The notes under the pieces were generated by a model that saw only the letters and a list, made by a program, of their open reading frames with translations, did not search any database and had not been told where the DNA came from. A program made the position numbers and the translations under genes. DNA of 64,000 nt from Verrucomicrobiota bacterium (GTDB lineage Bacteria > Verrucomicrobiota > Verrucomicrobiia > CAIQCK01). Where the stretch lies: assembly GCA_016235595.1 (NCBI GenBank), contig JACRJX010000041.1:1-64000 (forward strand). The letters are read 5' to 3'. Shown here one piece after another: positions 11,302-19,895 of the stretch (position 1 is its first letter; the number at the start of each line of letters is the position of its first letter).

Positions 11302-12038
11302 CAGGTTCTTCCAGCTAGAATAATCCTCGGTTGCGCCCGCTCCGGTCGCGTTTAATCCGCGCCGCGAAAGGTGGGTTACTGCTCGGCGGCAAACCTGCCA
11401 AACTCGCGAACAAAATCACCGACCTAACCCGTCGCACAACCTAATGTGTTTATGCTACTGATTTGTCACGAACGCGTCTAGGACATTCAGCGGCATTTTG
11501 TCTCACGCCCGTTACGGCCAGCTGGCTGCTATTAAGCTCCCTGCCCTCGTCCAAACATGTCACTTGACCCAAGAACAGGGTGAATCTAGACGTCCCTGCG
11601 CTCTTTCTCGATGAATGTGATATGAAGCCCGCTTCTTTCGGGATCAACAGGTTGAACCGCGGGATGAAATCCCCTTCCGGAATCCGGGAAGAAACCCGGC
11701 TTGCAGCCAGCTGTCTGCCGCGTGTCGATACAGCATAATCCCGATCGCTCATGTCTCAGAACTGATTCTCGTTTCCTGCGCCCGCCAGATTCTCTGCCCA
11801 GACACCGTGGGCGTTTACTGGCATCAGTCTAGAACTGGAAGCGCGGCGCAACAATTGGGGTAATCCCGCTTCGTAAACCGGCCTTTCCCCCGACCTCCGA
11901 TAGGAAACCTCCCTTAGTGCGTTCCCTGATACCACGCGGTCTATCATTACATGCGACCGCGCTGTGGATTCACGTCCAACACCTGGATCGAGTGTCGTCG
12001 GCAAGCGAACGGGTGTCAGGGCTGAAGCATTCTCCCGA
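11302..12038. other. Interval without a convincing gene; possible leader or structured RNA
   Basis: This 737-base stretch separates nuoN from the giant repeat gene. Two minus-strand open frames (11450-11752 and 11756-12004) have no recognisable motif, atypical composition and no good ribosome site, so I do not call them genes. Several compact stem-loops are visible: a 7-bp perfect stem 11935-11941 / 11955-11961 with a 13-base loop, and a 5-bp GC stem 11684-11688 / 11695-11699 with a 6-base loop. It may hold the promoter and a long leader of the giant gene, or an unannotated RNA; neither is demonstrated. Confidence 0.5.
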
Positions 12039-13475
12039 CTAGGGCAAGTTCACACAGGCGAGCGAGGATGAAATCGCGTCAATGACAGGAGCGGGCGCAA
12101 TGCCAAGAACAAGGACGCCGGCAATGAGCAGCACGCAAACCCCGCGCGTCGTCCAGTCAAGCGGGATGACCGGCCGACCGCCAGCATCGCGGAAGCAAGC
12201 TTCACGGACGACGCAGAGGTAGTAGTAGATGGCAATAGCCGTGTTGACCACGGCAATGATGACGAGACTGAGATGTCCTTTGGCCAGCGCGGCGGAGAGC
12301 AGCGTGAGCTTGCCCATGAAGCCGACAAAGGGCGGCACGCCCGCAAGCGAAAAAATGCCCACAACCAGCGTCACCGCCAGCAACGGCGAGCGGTGGTGCA
12401 AACCGGCCAAGTCTTCCATCGAGACATTGGCGCCGTCCGGGGAGACTTTGCAGATCACCACGAAACAGGCCAGCACCATGAACAGGTAGCCAACGATGTA
12501 GTAGAGCGCGGCGGCATAGCCAGCGTTGTCCAGTGTCACGAGGCCGATCAGCGCGTAGCCGGCGTGCGCGATGCCGGAGAACCCGAGCAGCCGCTTGAGG
12601 TCTTTCTGGATGAGCGCGATGAAGTTGCCGTAGAACATGGACACCACCGCCAGCAGCGTCAACAGCAGCACCACAGTCCGGTTGTCCGGCGTCGCCAGCG
12701 AAACAAACCGCACCAGCACCGCCATGGCGCCCACCTTGGCCAGTGAAGCAATGAAGCTGGCGGTTTCGTTGGATGCACCCTGATAGACATCCGGTGTCCA
12801 GAAGTGGAACGGGAACACAGCGAGCTTGAAGAACAGGCCGCAGAAGGTCATGGCGAGACCTGCAATGGCAAGCGGTGTGTGAACGACGGGCCGCAGCTTC
12901 TCGACCATCACCGGCAGCGAGGTCGTGCCGGTGAGGCCAAACAGATAACTCAGGCCGAACAACATGATGCCGTTGGCGGCGATGCCGAACATGATGTATT
13001 TGATCGCCGACTCCATCTGGCTGCGCTGGCCTTTGCGCTCGCGCCGCATCGGCACCAACAGATAGAGCGGGAACGACGACAACTCCAGCGCGATCACGAG
13101 CGTGATGACGTCCACGCAGCTCACCAGCATGACCAGGCCGCTGACGCTGAGCGTGACGAAAAGATAATACTCCGCCCGGATATCGTCGCGAATGTCGTCG
13201 AGCTTTCCGCTGAGCATCAGCACCAACGCGAAGCCGCAAGCGAACACCAGTTTCAGAATCTGCGAGAACAGGTCCACGCGATACGCGCCATCGAAAAGGA
13301 GAGCGTGCTGTCCCAAACAGCACGCGCAGGAGGCAATCGTGGCGACCGCGACCACCAACGCCGCAAACCTGGCCTGTCGCCCGCGCGACTCGCCGAGGCT
13401 GATGAAGAACAGGACGAGCGCGCCGGCCATCAGGACCAGTTCGGGAAGGAAAGCCATGAGGTTGAAAGAGGACAT
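12039..13475 (-). CDS. nuoN: NADH-quinone oxidoreductase (complex I) subunit N
   Basis: 478-residue multi-spanning membrane protein of the complex I antiporter-like family, the innermost of the proton-pumping subunits. It shows the expected acidic residue in an early helix (VIALELSSFPLY) and the Lys-containing broken helix LFFKLAVFPFHFWTPDVYQG, followed by ASFIASLAKVGAMAV with the second channel Lys. Length matches NuoN (about 470-490). It is the last gene of the minus-strand nuo operon, 6 bases after nuoM, so it is almost certainly co-transcribed. It moves protons across the cytoplasmic membrane as part of the respiratory complex. Confidence 0.96.
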   Translation of the reverse strand: MSSFNLMAFLPELVLMAGALVLFFISLGESRGRQARFAALVVAVATIASCACCLGQHALLFDGAYRVDLFSQILKLVFACGFALVLMLSGKLDDIRDDIRAEYYLFVTLSVSGLVMLVSCVDVITLVIALELSSFPLYLLVPMRRERKGQRSQMESAIKYIMFGIAANGIMLFGLSYLFGLTGTTSLPVMVEKLRPVVHTPLAIAGLAMTFCGLFFKLAVFPFHFWTPDVYQGASNETASFIASLAKVGAMAVLVRFVSLATPDNRTVVLLLTLLAVVSMFYGNFIALIQKDLKRLLGFSGIAHAGYALIGLVTLDNAGYAAALYYIVGYLFMVLACFVVICKVSPDGANVSMEDLAGLHHRSPLLAVTLVVGIFSLAGVPPFVGFMGKLTLLSAALAKGHLSLVIIAVVNTAIAIYYYLCVVREACFRDAGGRPVIPLDWTTRGVCVLLIAGVLVLGIAPAPVIDAISSSLACVNLP

Positions 13476-13481
13476 GTTTGC

Positions 13482-14990
13482 TTACCGGAGTACTGCGGCA
13501 GCGTGCGCCAACGGACCGTTGGCTTGTTCGAGGAGATGCTGCACGCTGGCGTGCATGACGTGGACGAACGGTTGCGGATGAAGGCCGATCCAAAACACGA
13601 ACACCAGGAGCGGCGCAAGCGTGACAACCTCGCGCAGGTTGAGATCGGCCAGTTGCGAATGGTCAGGATTGCTGACGCGGCCGTAGGCGACCTTCTGCAA
13701 CATGCGCAGCATGTAAGCCGCCGCGATGACCACGCCCGGCACCACGCAGAGTACCATGGGAATGGAGACTTTGAAGCCGCCGACCAGGACGAGGAATTCC
13801 CCGATGAAGCTGTTGGTGCCTGGAAACGCCAGCGATGACAGGCAGAAGACGCCAAGAAAGCCGGCGAACACTGGCATGAACTTGCCCATCCCAGCCGCCT
13901 CGCCAAGGTCGCGCGTGTGCAGCCGCTCGTAGATGATGCCAACCGCGATGAACAACGCGCCGGTGGTGATGCCATGGTTGATCATCACCAGTGTCGCGCC
14001 CTCAATGCCGTCGGCATTGAGCGCGAAGATGCCAAACGTCGCGAAGCCCATGTGGCCAACGCTCGAATACGCCACCAGTTTCTTCAGGTCGCTCTGCGCC
14101 AGCGCGGTCAGGCCGCCGTAGATGATCGCAGCAATGGAAAGCCACAAAACGTAAGGTGCGAAGACGTGCGTCGCGACAGGCGTGATCGGTAGTGAGAACC
14201 GCAGGAAGCCGTAAGTCCCCATCTTCAGCAGAATGCTGGCAAGCAGCACGCTGCCGGCCGTCGGCGCCTCGACGTGCGCTGCGGGCAACCACGTGTGGAA
14301 GGGAACCATCGGCACCTTGATGGCGAACGAGATGAAAAACGCCAGGAACACCCAACACTGGAACTCCGCCGCGTAGGGATGGCCCATCATGGCTCGGATG
14401 TCGAAGCTGCCCACCTTCAGATAGAGCGCGATGATGGCGACCAGCAGCAGCACCGAGCCGGCCATGGTGTAGATGAAGAACTTGATGGCGGCGTAAATCT
14501 TGCGCGGCCCGCCCCAGACACCGATGAGCAGCGCCATCGGAATCAACATCGCCTCCCAAAACACGAAGAAGAGAATGAAGTCCAGCGCGCAGAACACGCC
14601 GACCATCGCGGTCTCCATGACCAGCAGACAGATCATGAACTCCCTGACGCGCTTGGTGATGTAGCGCCACGAGCAAAGCACGCACAACGGCATGATCAGC
14701 GTCGTCATCAGCACCAGCAGCAGGCTGATGCCGTCAATGCCAAGCGAGTAGCTGATCTTCAGCGACGGAATCCACGCGACCTGCTCGACGAACTGGAACT
14801 TCGCTGTCGTCGCGTCAAACCACCACCAAAGCGGCAGCGAGACCACTGCGATCATCATGGTGCTCGCGAGCGTCCACCAGCGCAGCAGCCGCTCGCCGCG
14901 AATGAACGCCGCAACGGCAGCCGCGACGAGCGGGCCAAAGATCAGCACGCTGAGAATCGGAAAATCAGGATGGGGGTTCAAGAAGGTCAT
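13482..14990 (-). CDS. nuoM: NADH-quinone oxidoreductase (complex I) subunit M
   Basis: 502-residue membrane protein of the proton-translocating NuoM type. Visible landmarks are the conserved Glu in FFVFWEAMLIPM, the channel Lys in FAIKVPMVPFHTWLPAAHVE, and LLASILLKMGTYGFLRF carrying a second Lys. Length is normal for NuoM. The start codon overlaps the stop of the upstream large antiporter-like gene by 4 bases (ATGA), implying translational coupling. It is part of the membrane arm of complex I. Confidence 0.97.
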   Translation of the reverse strand: MTFLNPHPDFPILSVLIFGPLVAAAVAAFIRGERLLRWWTLASTMMIAVVSLPLWWWFDATTAKFQFVEQVAWIPSLKISYSLGIDGISLLLVLMTTLIMPLCVLCSWRYITKRVREFMICLLVMETAMVGVFCALDFILFFVFWEAMLIPMALLIGVWGGPRKIYAAIKFFIYTMAGSVLLLVAIIALYLKVGSFDIRAMMGHPYAAEFQCWVFLAFFISFAIKVPMVPFHTWLPAAHVEAPTAGSVLLASILLKMGTYGFLRFSLPITPVATHVFAPYVLWLSIAAIIYGGLTALAQSDLKKLVAYSSVGHMGFATFGIFALNADGIEGATLVMINHGITTGALFIAVGIIYERLHTRDLGEAAGMGKFMPVFAGFLGVFCLSSLAFPGTNSFIGEFLVLVGGFKVSIPMVLCVVPGVVIAAAYMLRMLQKVAYGRVSNPDHSQLADLNLREVVTLAPLLVFVFWIGLHPQPFVHVMHASVQHLLEQANGPLAHAAAVLR

Positions 14991-16786
14991 CGTGCGAAAG
15001 CGTGGTAAACGAAAAGGAAAATCACAATGAGCACGGCGACGACCGCAAAGGTGAGCGCGAGGGTCTCCTGCATCTGCCCGCGCTGGACGAAGCGGAGCCG
15101 GCTGCCAATGCCGCGAACGGTTGCCGCCAACCCATCCACCGCGCCGTCAATGACCTTGTTGTCGAACTGGCTCGACGCGCGCGCCGAGAACATCAGCGGG
15201 ATGAGGCCAGCCAGACGATACAACTCGCCCACGAAGGCATCGGCGAGTTGGATCGGCCTCTTCGCGACCCACAGGAAGACGCGGCCGCCTATGCGGTAAA
15301 CCCAGTCAAGGTCGATGTTCAGTCCGGCATGCGGACGCAACCTGCCCAGCTTCACCAGCATGAAGAAGGCGAGCGCGGTGAAGAGCAGAATCTGCAGGCT
15401 CTCGGAAACGTGGTAGGAAGTGTACGGGTGGTAGTCCGCCGTATACGGCAGCATGTTATATAGGTATGGCGTATAGCACCCGATGAACACGCACATGAAC
15501 GAGGTAATGCCCATCGCCCACAACATGTTCCACGGCGGCTCGCCAGCACGCTCCCATGTCTCGGCCTTGCAGTGGTTCTTGCCGAACCATACTAAGTACG
15601 GTGCTTTGAGGCCGTTACAATAGAATGTGCCGATGGAGGCGAGGTTGAGCAGGAACGCTGCCCATAGCACGTGATGGTCGAAGCCGGCTTGAACGATCAT
15701 GGATTTGCTCACGAAACCACTCAACAGCGGAAATGCTGAGATGGAAAGCCCGCCGACGAGCGTAAAAAGGAACGTCCACGGCATCTTCTTGTAGAGACCG
15801 CCCAGTTCTGTGAACTGGGTCCGGCCGGTCATGTACAGCACCGCGCCGCCGCCCATGAAGAGCAAGCCCTTATAAAGAATGTGCGCAAAAGCGTGGGCAC
15901 ACGCGCCGTTGATCGCCAGTTCCGTTCCCAAACCAACGCCAGTCACCATGTAGCCGACCTGGCTGACGATGTGGTAGGCGAACAGCCGGCGCATGTCATT
16001 CTCAATGATGGCGTAGACGACGCCGTAGAGCGACATGATGACGCCCAGCACCACGAGCAGTTCCATCCCCGCAAAACCGCGGCAGAGCGCATAGACCGCC
16101 GTCTTCGTTGTGAACGCGCTGAGGAAGACGGAGCCGTTGAATGTGCCCGCCGGATAGGCGTCGGGCAGCCACGCGTGCAAAGGCGGCACGGCTGCATTCA
16201 AGATGAAGCCGATGAGGATGAGATATGCCGCCAATGATGGATGATGGACATCGAGCGATGTGAAAGCCCAACTGCCCGTCGCCTTGCAGTGCAGCACGAT
16301 GCCGGCCAGCAGCGACACGCCGCCCGCCACATGCACCAGCAGATAGCGGAAACCAGCCGCGAGCGATTCGGGCTGGCGGCGGAACCAGATCAGGAAGACC
16401 GATGAGAACGCCATCAGTTCCCAGAACAGGAACAGCGTCAGGAAATCCCCCGCAAAGATCGCGCCGAGCGATCCCGCGACATAGATCCATGCGGCCGCAT
16501 GCTGGGCGTCTTCCTTGACGTGCAAGCCATAGAGCGTGCCGATGACGCACATCAAGCTCATGATGTAACCAAAGACAGCGCTAAGCTTGTCCACCCGGCC
16601 GAAGACGAGCGTCCAATCCAGGAATTGCACCGTGCCGAACATCCCCGGAACCATGTTGATCGTGTGCAGGAACGTCAGCAGCGGCACAAGAAAGAGATAG
16701 CCTTTCTTCAGCCGTGCAGGCACCACGGGCAGCAGGAGGCTTCCCGCAATCAAGATTGCCGCTGGATGGATCCAGATATTACTCAT
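14987..16786 (-). CDS. Second NuoL/MrpD-like antiporter subunit of complex I, with C-terminal extension
   Basis: 599 residues from the ATG at 16786; a longer open frame upstream is rejected because MSNIWIHPAA begins the first hydrophobic helix and overlaps the preceding gene's end by 8 bases. The core is a proton_antipo_M-type membrane protein with Glu123 (LFLFWELMAF). The motif that usually reads K-x-x-x-x-P-L-H here reads NAAVPPLH, so the expected channel Lys is replaced by Asn197; Lys228 (AFTTKTAVY) remains. The last about 170 residues form a long extension ending in a single hydrophobic helix (ALTFAVVAVLIVIFLFVYH), reminiscent of the lateral arm of NuoL. With the gene at 17036-18511 this gives the operon four antiporter-like subunits. 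Role in ion pumping is inferred; it may be structural or use different residues. Confidence 0.85.
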   Translation of the reverse strand: MSNIWIHPAAILIAGSLLLPVVPARLKKGYLFLVPLLTFLHTINMVPGMFGTVQFLDWTLVFGRVDKLSAVFGYIMSLMCVIGTLYGLHVKEDAQHAAAWIYVAGSLGAIFAGDFLTLFLFWELMAFSSVFLIWFRRQPESLAAGFRYLLVHVAGGVSLLAGIVLHCKATGSWAFTSLDVHHPSLAAYLILIGFILNAAVPPLHAWLPDAYPAGTFNGSVFLSAFTTKTAVYALCRGFAGMELLVVLGVIMSLYGVVYAIIENDMRRLFAYHIVSQVGYMVTGVGLGTELAINGACAHAFAHILYKGLLFMGGGAVLYMTGRTQFTELGGLYKKMPWTFLFTLVGGLSISAFPLLSGFVSKSMIVQAGFDHHVLWAAFLLNLASIGTFYCNGLKAPYLVWFGKNHCKAETWERAGEPPWNMLWAMGITSFMCVFIGCYTPYLYNMLPYTADYHPYTSYHVSESLQILLFTALAFFMLVKLGRLRPHAGLNIDLDWVYRIGGRVFLWVAKRPIQLADAFVGELYRLAGLIPLMFSARASSQFDNKVIDGAVDGLAATVRGIGSRLRFVQRGQMQETLALTFAVVAVLIVIFLFVYHAFAR

Positions 16787-17039
16787 CGTAGTAGTCTTCG
16801 CGCGTCGTGACGCCGAAATGGCCGAACATCTTTGAGAAAATAAACAGCAGGATGCAGCCGACAAAACCGAACAGCGCCCAAAAACCCGGGACGTGCTCCG
16901 CCCACGTGTGCGCATGCTCCTTGTTCACGACGGCCGGGCTGGCGTCGAGCAGGACCAGCAGCGCCAGCCCTACGAGGCAGATGCGAACAACCACTTTTAT
17001 GCGGTGTCTCAAGAATTCGATGAGGTGTGTCAGTTTCAT
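16779..17039 (-). CDS. Small conserved membrane protein of complex I operons
   Basis: 86 residues with two hydrophobic segments (about 18-33, VVVRICLVGLALLVLL, and 53-72, FWALFGFVGCILLFIFSKMF) and a polar tail ending TTREDYYDE. Small proteins with this layout and a '(R/K)EDYYD' tail occur beside antiporter-like subunits in other complex I or Mrp-type clusters; I recall this as a recurring unnamed family. It overlaps both neighbours (4 and 8 bases), so it is translated in step with the two NuoL/MrpD-like subunits it separates. It is probably an accessory subunit or linker of the enlarged membrane arm. Function is not known. Confidence 0.8.
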   Translation of the reverse strand: MKLTHLIEFLRHRIKVVVRICLVGLALLVLLDASPAVVNKEHAHTWAEHVPGFWALFGFVGCILLFIFSKMFGHFGVTTREDYYDE

Positions 17040-18511
17040 CGCAAAACCGCTTTCGCAAGGCGCATGAAGAAGTCGGGATAAAAGCCGATGATCACGGAAA
17101 TGGCGGCCGTGATGCTCAACGGAATCACCATCGCGGGATGCGCCTCCCGCTGGTGATGATGCGCGTCAGGCCTGGACGGCTTGCCGAAGAACGCGTGATA
17201 GACAATCGGAGCGAAGTAGGCGGCGTTCAGCACCGTGCTCGCCAGCAGCACGACAAGGATGCCGATGGAACCGGCGTCCAGCGCGCCAAGCAACAGATAC
17301 CACTTGCTGACAAAGCCCGCGACCGGCGGCGCGCCGATCATGCTCAACGATGCGATGGCGAACGCGCCAAACGTAAACGGCATCGCCCGCCCCAGGCCGC
17401 CCATCTCCGAAATCTTCTTCTTGTGCGCTGCCACATAGATCGCGCCGGCGCAGAAGAAGAGTGTGATCTTCGAGAAGGCGTGGTTGGCAATGTGAACCAG
17501 GCCGCCCTCGATGCCGGCAGGTGTCAGCAGTGCGACACCGAGGATGACGTAGGAAAGCTGGCTGACGGTCGAATAGGCCAGCCGCGCTTTCAAGTCGTCC
17601 TTGCTCAACGCCACGGCGGAGGCAACCAGAATGGTGATCGAGACAAAGTAGGCTGTCGGCAGGCCGAGATTGAGGGCGTTCATCGTGTCCACGCCGAAGA
17701 CATAGAGCATGACGCGAACAGTGGAAAACACGCCGACCTTCACGACCGCGACGGCGTGCAGCAGCGCGCTCACCGGCGTCGGCGCGACCATTGCGCTCGG
17801 CAGCCAGTTGTGCAATGGCATGATGCCGTTTTTGGCGAAGCCGAGGATGCAACAGATGTAAAGCGCCGTGACGATGCCATGGCTCGCGGTCGGCGGCAGG
17901 ATGCCACTGCGAACGTTGTGCGCGAAGTCGAGGCTGCCAGTCAATACGTAGATGAGCACCATCGCCGGCAGGACCAGCCCCTTTGCGGTGGAGGTAAGAT
18001 AGACGAGATATTTCTTTCCGCTTTCGTAGCCCTCTTCGTCTTGATGATGCGCCACCAACGGATAGGTGGTGATGCTGACGATTTCGTAGAAGAGATAAAG
18101 CGTGAGGAGATTGTCTGAGAAGGCGCAGCCGATGGCGCCGAACAATGCCAGCGCGAAACAAACGCTGAAGCGCGTCTGCGCGTGTTCGTGCAGTCCGCGC
18201 ATGTAGCCCGCCGAGTAAAAAACCGTGATGATCCACAGGAACGACGCTGACACGGCAAAAATCATGGAGAGCGCGTCAGCCCGCAGCGTGATGCTCAAGC
18301 CCGGCAGCAACTGGAACAGGGTGAACACAAGCTGCTTCCCGGCGCGGATATCGGGAATCAGTGACACGGTGACCCCGAACATCACGCTGGCCGCAATGAA
18401 TGAACACGCCTCGCGCAAATTGGGGCGTTTGCCGGCGGCCATCACCAGTCCCGCGCCGGTGAGCGGCGCCAAGACGGCCAGGAGAAGTCGGATGTCAGGC
18501 GTGGCTTCCAT
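17036..18511 (-). CDS. NuoL/MrpD-like proton-translocating subunit of complex I
   Basis: 491-residue polytopic protein of the NuoL/MrpD/HyfB antiporter family. It carries the conserved Glu (YLFYEIVSITTYPLV), the channel Lys in the broken helix (GFAKNGIMPLHNWLPSA) and a further Lys in LHAVAVVKVGVFSTV, so it looks fully equipped for proton transfer. It lacks the long C-terminal extension of classical NuoL and so resembles Mrp subunit D in length. It starts 3 bases after nuoK and overlaps the small membrane gene by 4 bases. I give no symbol because it is unclear whether this gene or the 599-residue one is the true NuoL equivalent. Confidence 0.9.
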   Translation of the reverse strand: MEATPDIRLLLAVLAPLTGAGLVMAAGKRPNLREACSFIAASVMFGVTVSLIPDIRAGKQLVFTLFQLLPGLSITLRADALSMIFAVSASFLWIITVFYSAGYMRGLHEHAQTRFSVCFALALFGAIGCAFSDNLLTLYLFYEIVSITTYPLVAHHQDEEGYESGKKYLVYLTSTAKGLVLPAMVLIYVLTGSLDFAHNVRSGILPPTASHGIVTALYICCILGFAKNGIMPLHNWLPSAMVAPTPVSALLHAVAVVKVGVFSTVRVMLYVFGVDTMNALNLGLPTAYFVSITILVASAVALSKDDLKARLAYSTVSQLSYVILGVALLTPAGIEGGLVHIANHAFSKITLFFCAGAIYVAAHKKKISEMGGLGRAMPFTFGAFAIASLSMIGAPPVAGFVSKWYLLLGALDAGSIGILVVLLASTVLNAAYFAPIVYHAFFGKPSRPDAHHHQREAHPAMVIPLSITAAISVIIGFYPDFFMRLAKAVLR

Positions 18512-18514
18512 CGT

Positions 18515-18841
18515 TCAACCGTTCAGTTCGGAAAGCTCCTTGGTTTTGATCGAGCGGTAATTGCGATATACCGCGATGATGATGCTCAGCGCGATGGCCA
18601 CCTCGGCCGCCGCCAAGCCCATGATAAACAGGACGAACACCTGCCCCACCGTCGGGTTGGAAACCGCAAAACAGTTCAGGGCCATGAAATTCAACGACGC
18701 GGCCAGGAAGATCAGCTCGCCGGAGATCAACATGCCGATGAGCGTCCGCCGCCGGATCATGCCAAAAACGCCGGCGGCCAGCAGGAACGCCGCAAGGACG
18801 AGGTAAATGTCCACCTGTTCGTAAGCGCGCAAGAGATTCAT
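18515..18841 (-). CDS. nuoK: NADH-quinone oxidoreductase subunit K
   Basis: 108-residue protein with three membrane helices. Characteristic NuoK features are the Glu-containing helices (LIGMLISGELIFLAASLNFMAL and AAAEVAIALSIIIAVYRN) whose buried carboxylates belong to the proton path between the quinone site and the antiporter subunits. Length matches the family (about 100). It overlaps nuoJ by 4 bases. Confidence 0.97.
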   Translation of the reverse strand: MNLLRAYEQVDIYLVLAAFLLAAGVFGMIRRRTLIGMLISGELIFLAASLNFMALNCFAVSNPTVGQVFVLFIMGLAAAEVAIALSIIIAVYRNYRSIKTKELSELNG

Positions 18842-19371
18842 GACTGGTTCCTCCCCGGCCGCGCGATCACCAGCGCGCCGATGATGGCGACAAGCAACAC
18901 CAGCGAGATGAGTTCAAACGCCATGCTGTAGGTGGTGAGCAACGAAGTGCCGATGGCCTTGACGGAACCGTCGTTTACCGGAGCAGCAGGCGGTGTCCAT
19001 TTCTGCGCCAGACTCAGCCGCGACAAGCCCCAGCAAATGACCGCCCCCATCGCCAGCGCCACGACCCCTCCCAAAATGGCCGCGCCGCGCGATTCCTCGC
19101 GGGCCGGCTCGTCCGGCTCGGCCAGCATGACCGCGAACATGATGGTGACGCACACCGCGCCGATGTAGATGAGGATCTCCATCAGCGCCAGAAACGGGCT
19201 GTGGAGGAAATAGTAAAGTCCCGCCACACCGAGACAGCAGATCATCAGCCCGCAGACGCTGCGGATGATGCGCGTCGTCAGGACGGCGACCAGAGCGCCG
19301 CCAACAGTCGTCGCAACGCAAAAGTAGAAAATGCCCGCGACGATATAGTCAGAGATCGGTAGCGAGTTCAT
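18838..19371 (-). CDS. nuoJ: NADH-quinone oxidoreductase subunit J
   Basis: 177-residue membrane protein with five predicted helices. The NuoJ signature FLALMEILIYIGAVCVTIMFAVML is present, containing the flexible glycine-bearing helix and the YIGAV core typical of the subunit. It is flanked by 4-base overlaps with nuoI and nuoK. It forms part of the proximal membrane arm that couples quinone reduction to proton movement. Confidence 0.95.
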   Translation of the reverse strand: MNSLPISDYIVAGIFYFCVATTVGGALVAVLTTRIIRSVCGLMICCLGVAGLYYFLHSPFLALMEILIYIGAVCVTIMFAVMLAEPDEPAREESRGAAILGGVVALAMGAVICWGLSRLSLAQKWTPPAAPVNDGSVKAIGTSLLTTYSMAFELISLVLLVAIIGALVIARPGRNQS

Positions 19372-19895
19372 CGGACCTCCGTCTTGGGTTGTTCCGCAGG
19401 CTTTGCCTCAGGCTGTTTCGCAGACGGCGAGGCATCAGCCTGCGCCGCCTCCGCGACCTGCTCCGCCTCCAGCCGCTTGAACAGGTCCATGATGAAGTCC
19501 TCCTTGCTGGTGCCGGCGAGGTTGTAGTCCCTGCTGAAGCGAATGGCCTGGCTCTTGCACACCTCGACACACGAGCCGCACAGGCTGCACTTGGTGAAGT
19601 CGAGTTTGAACTCCTTGATCGACCGGTGCTTCTCACCTTCCCGTTTCACGCCTTCAACGATGATGCAATGGCTGGGGCAGGTTTTCTCGCAAAGTTTGCA
19701 GGCCATGCAGATGGGCTTGCCGGTGCTGGGATCGCTCACCAGCTCGATATGGCCGCGAAACTTCGGCGTCATCTTCAGCGCTTCGTGCGGATAATGCACC
19801 GTCACGGTCGGCTTGAAGAACTGCGCCATCGTCACGCGCATGCCCTGCACGAGACTGTAGAACCCGCCGAAGATGTCTTTGAGATACTCTTTCAT
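19368..19895 (-). CDS. nuoI: NADH-quinone oxidoreductase subunit I (two [4Fe-4S] ferredoxin-like)
   Basis: 175 residues from the ATG at 19895, which overlaps the nuoH stop as ATGA; longer upstream open frame is a nuoH shadow. Two [4Fe-4S] binding motifs are visible: CMACKLCEKTCP and CSLCGSCVEVCK, which in NuoI hold clusters N6a and N6b. These pass electrons towards NuoB and the quinone site. An amphipathic N-terminal region (YLKDIFGGFYSLVQGMRVT) is typical for membrane contact. The C-terminal about 30 residues are an Ala/Glu/Pro/Lys-rich tail with no counterpart in standard NuoI. Since NuoEFG are absent here, NuoI is the likely entry point for electrons from another donor. Confidence 0.97.
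   Translation of the reverse strand: MKEYLKDIFGGFYSLVQGMRVTMAQFFKPTVTVHYPHEALKMTPKFRGHIELVSDPSTGKPICMACKLCEKTCPSHCIIVEGVKREGEKHRSIKEFKLDFTKCSLCGSCVEVCKSQAIRFSRDYNLAGTSKEDFIMDLFKRLEAEQVAEAAQADASPSAKQPEAKPAEQPKTEVR

Noticed and set aside
11450..12004. Two short minus-strand open frames (100 and 82 codons)
   Set aside because: No motif, atypical composition and no ribosome site; listed as part of the gene-free interval.
12202..13593. 463-codon minus-strand open frame over nuoN
   Set aside because: Same strand as nuoN but another frame; Arg-rich, no membrane helices, while the nuoN frame matches the family.
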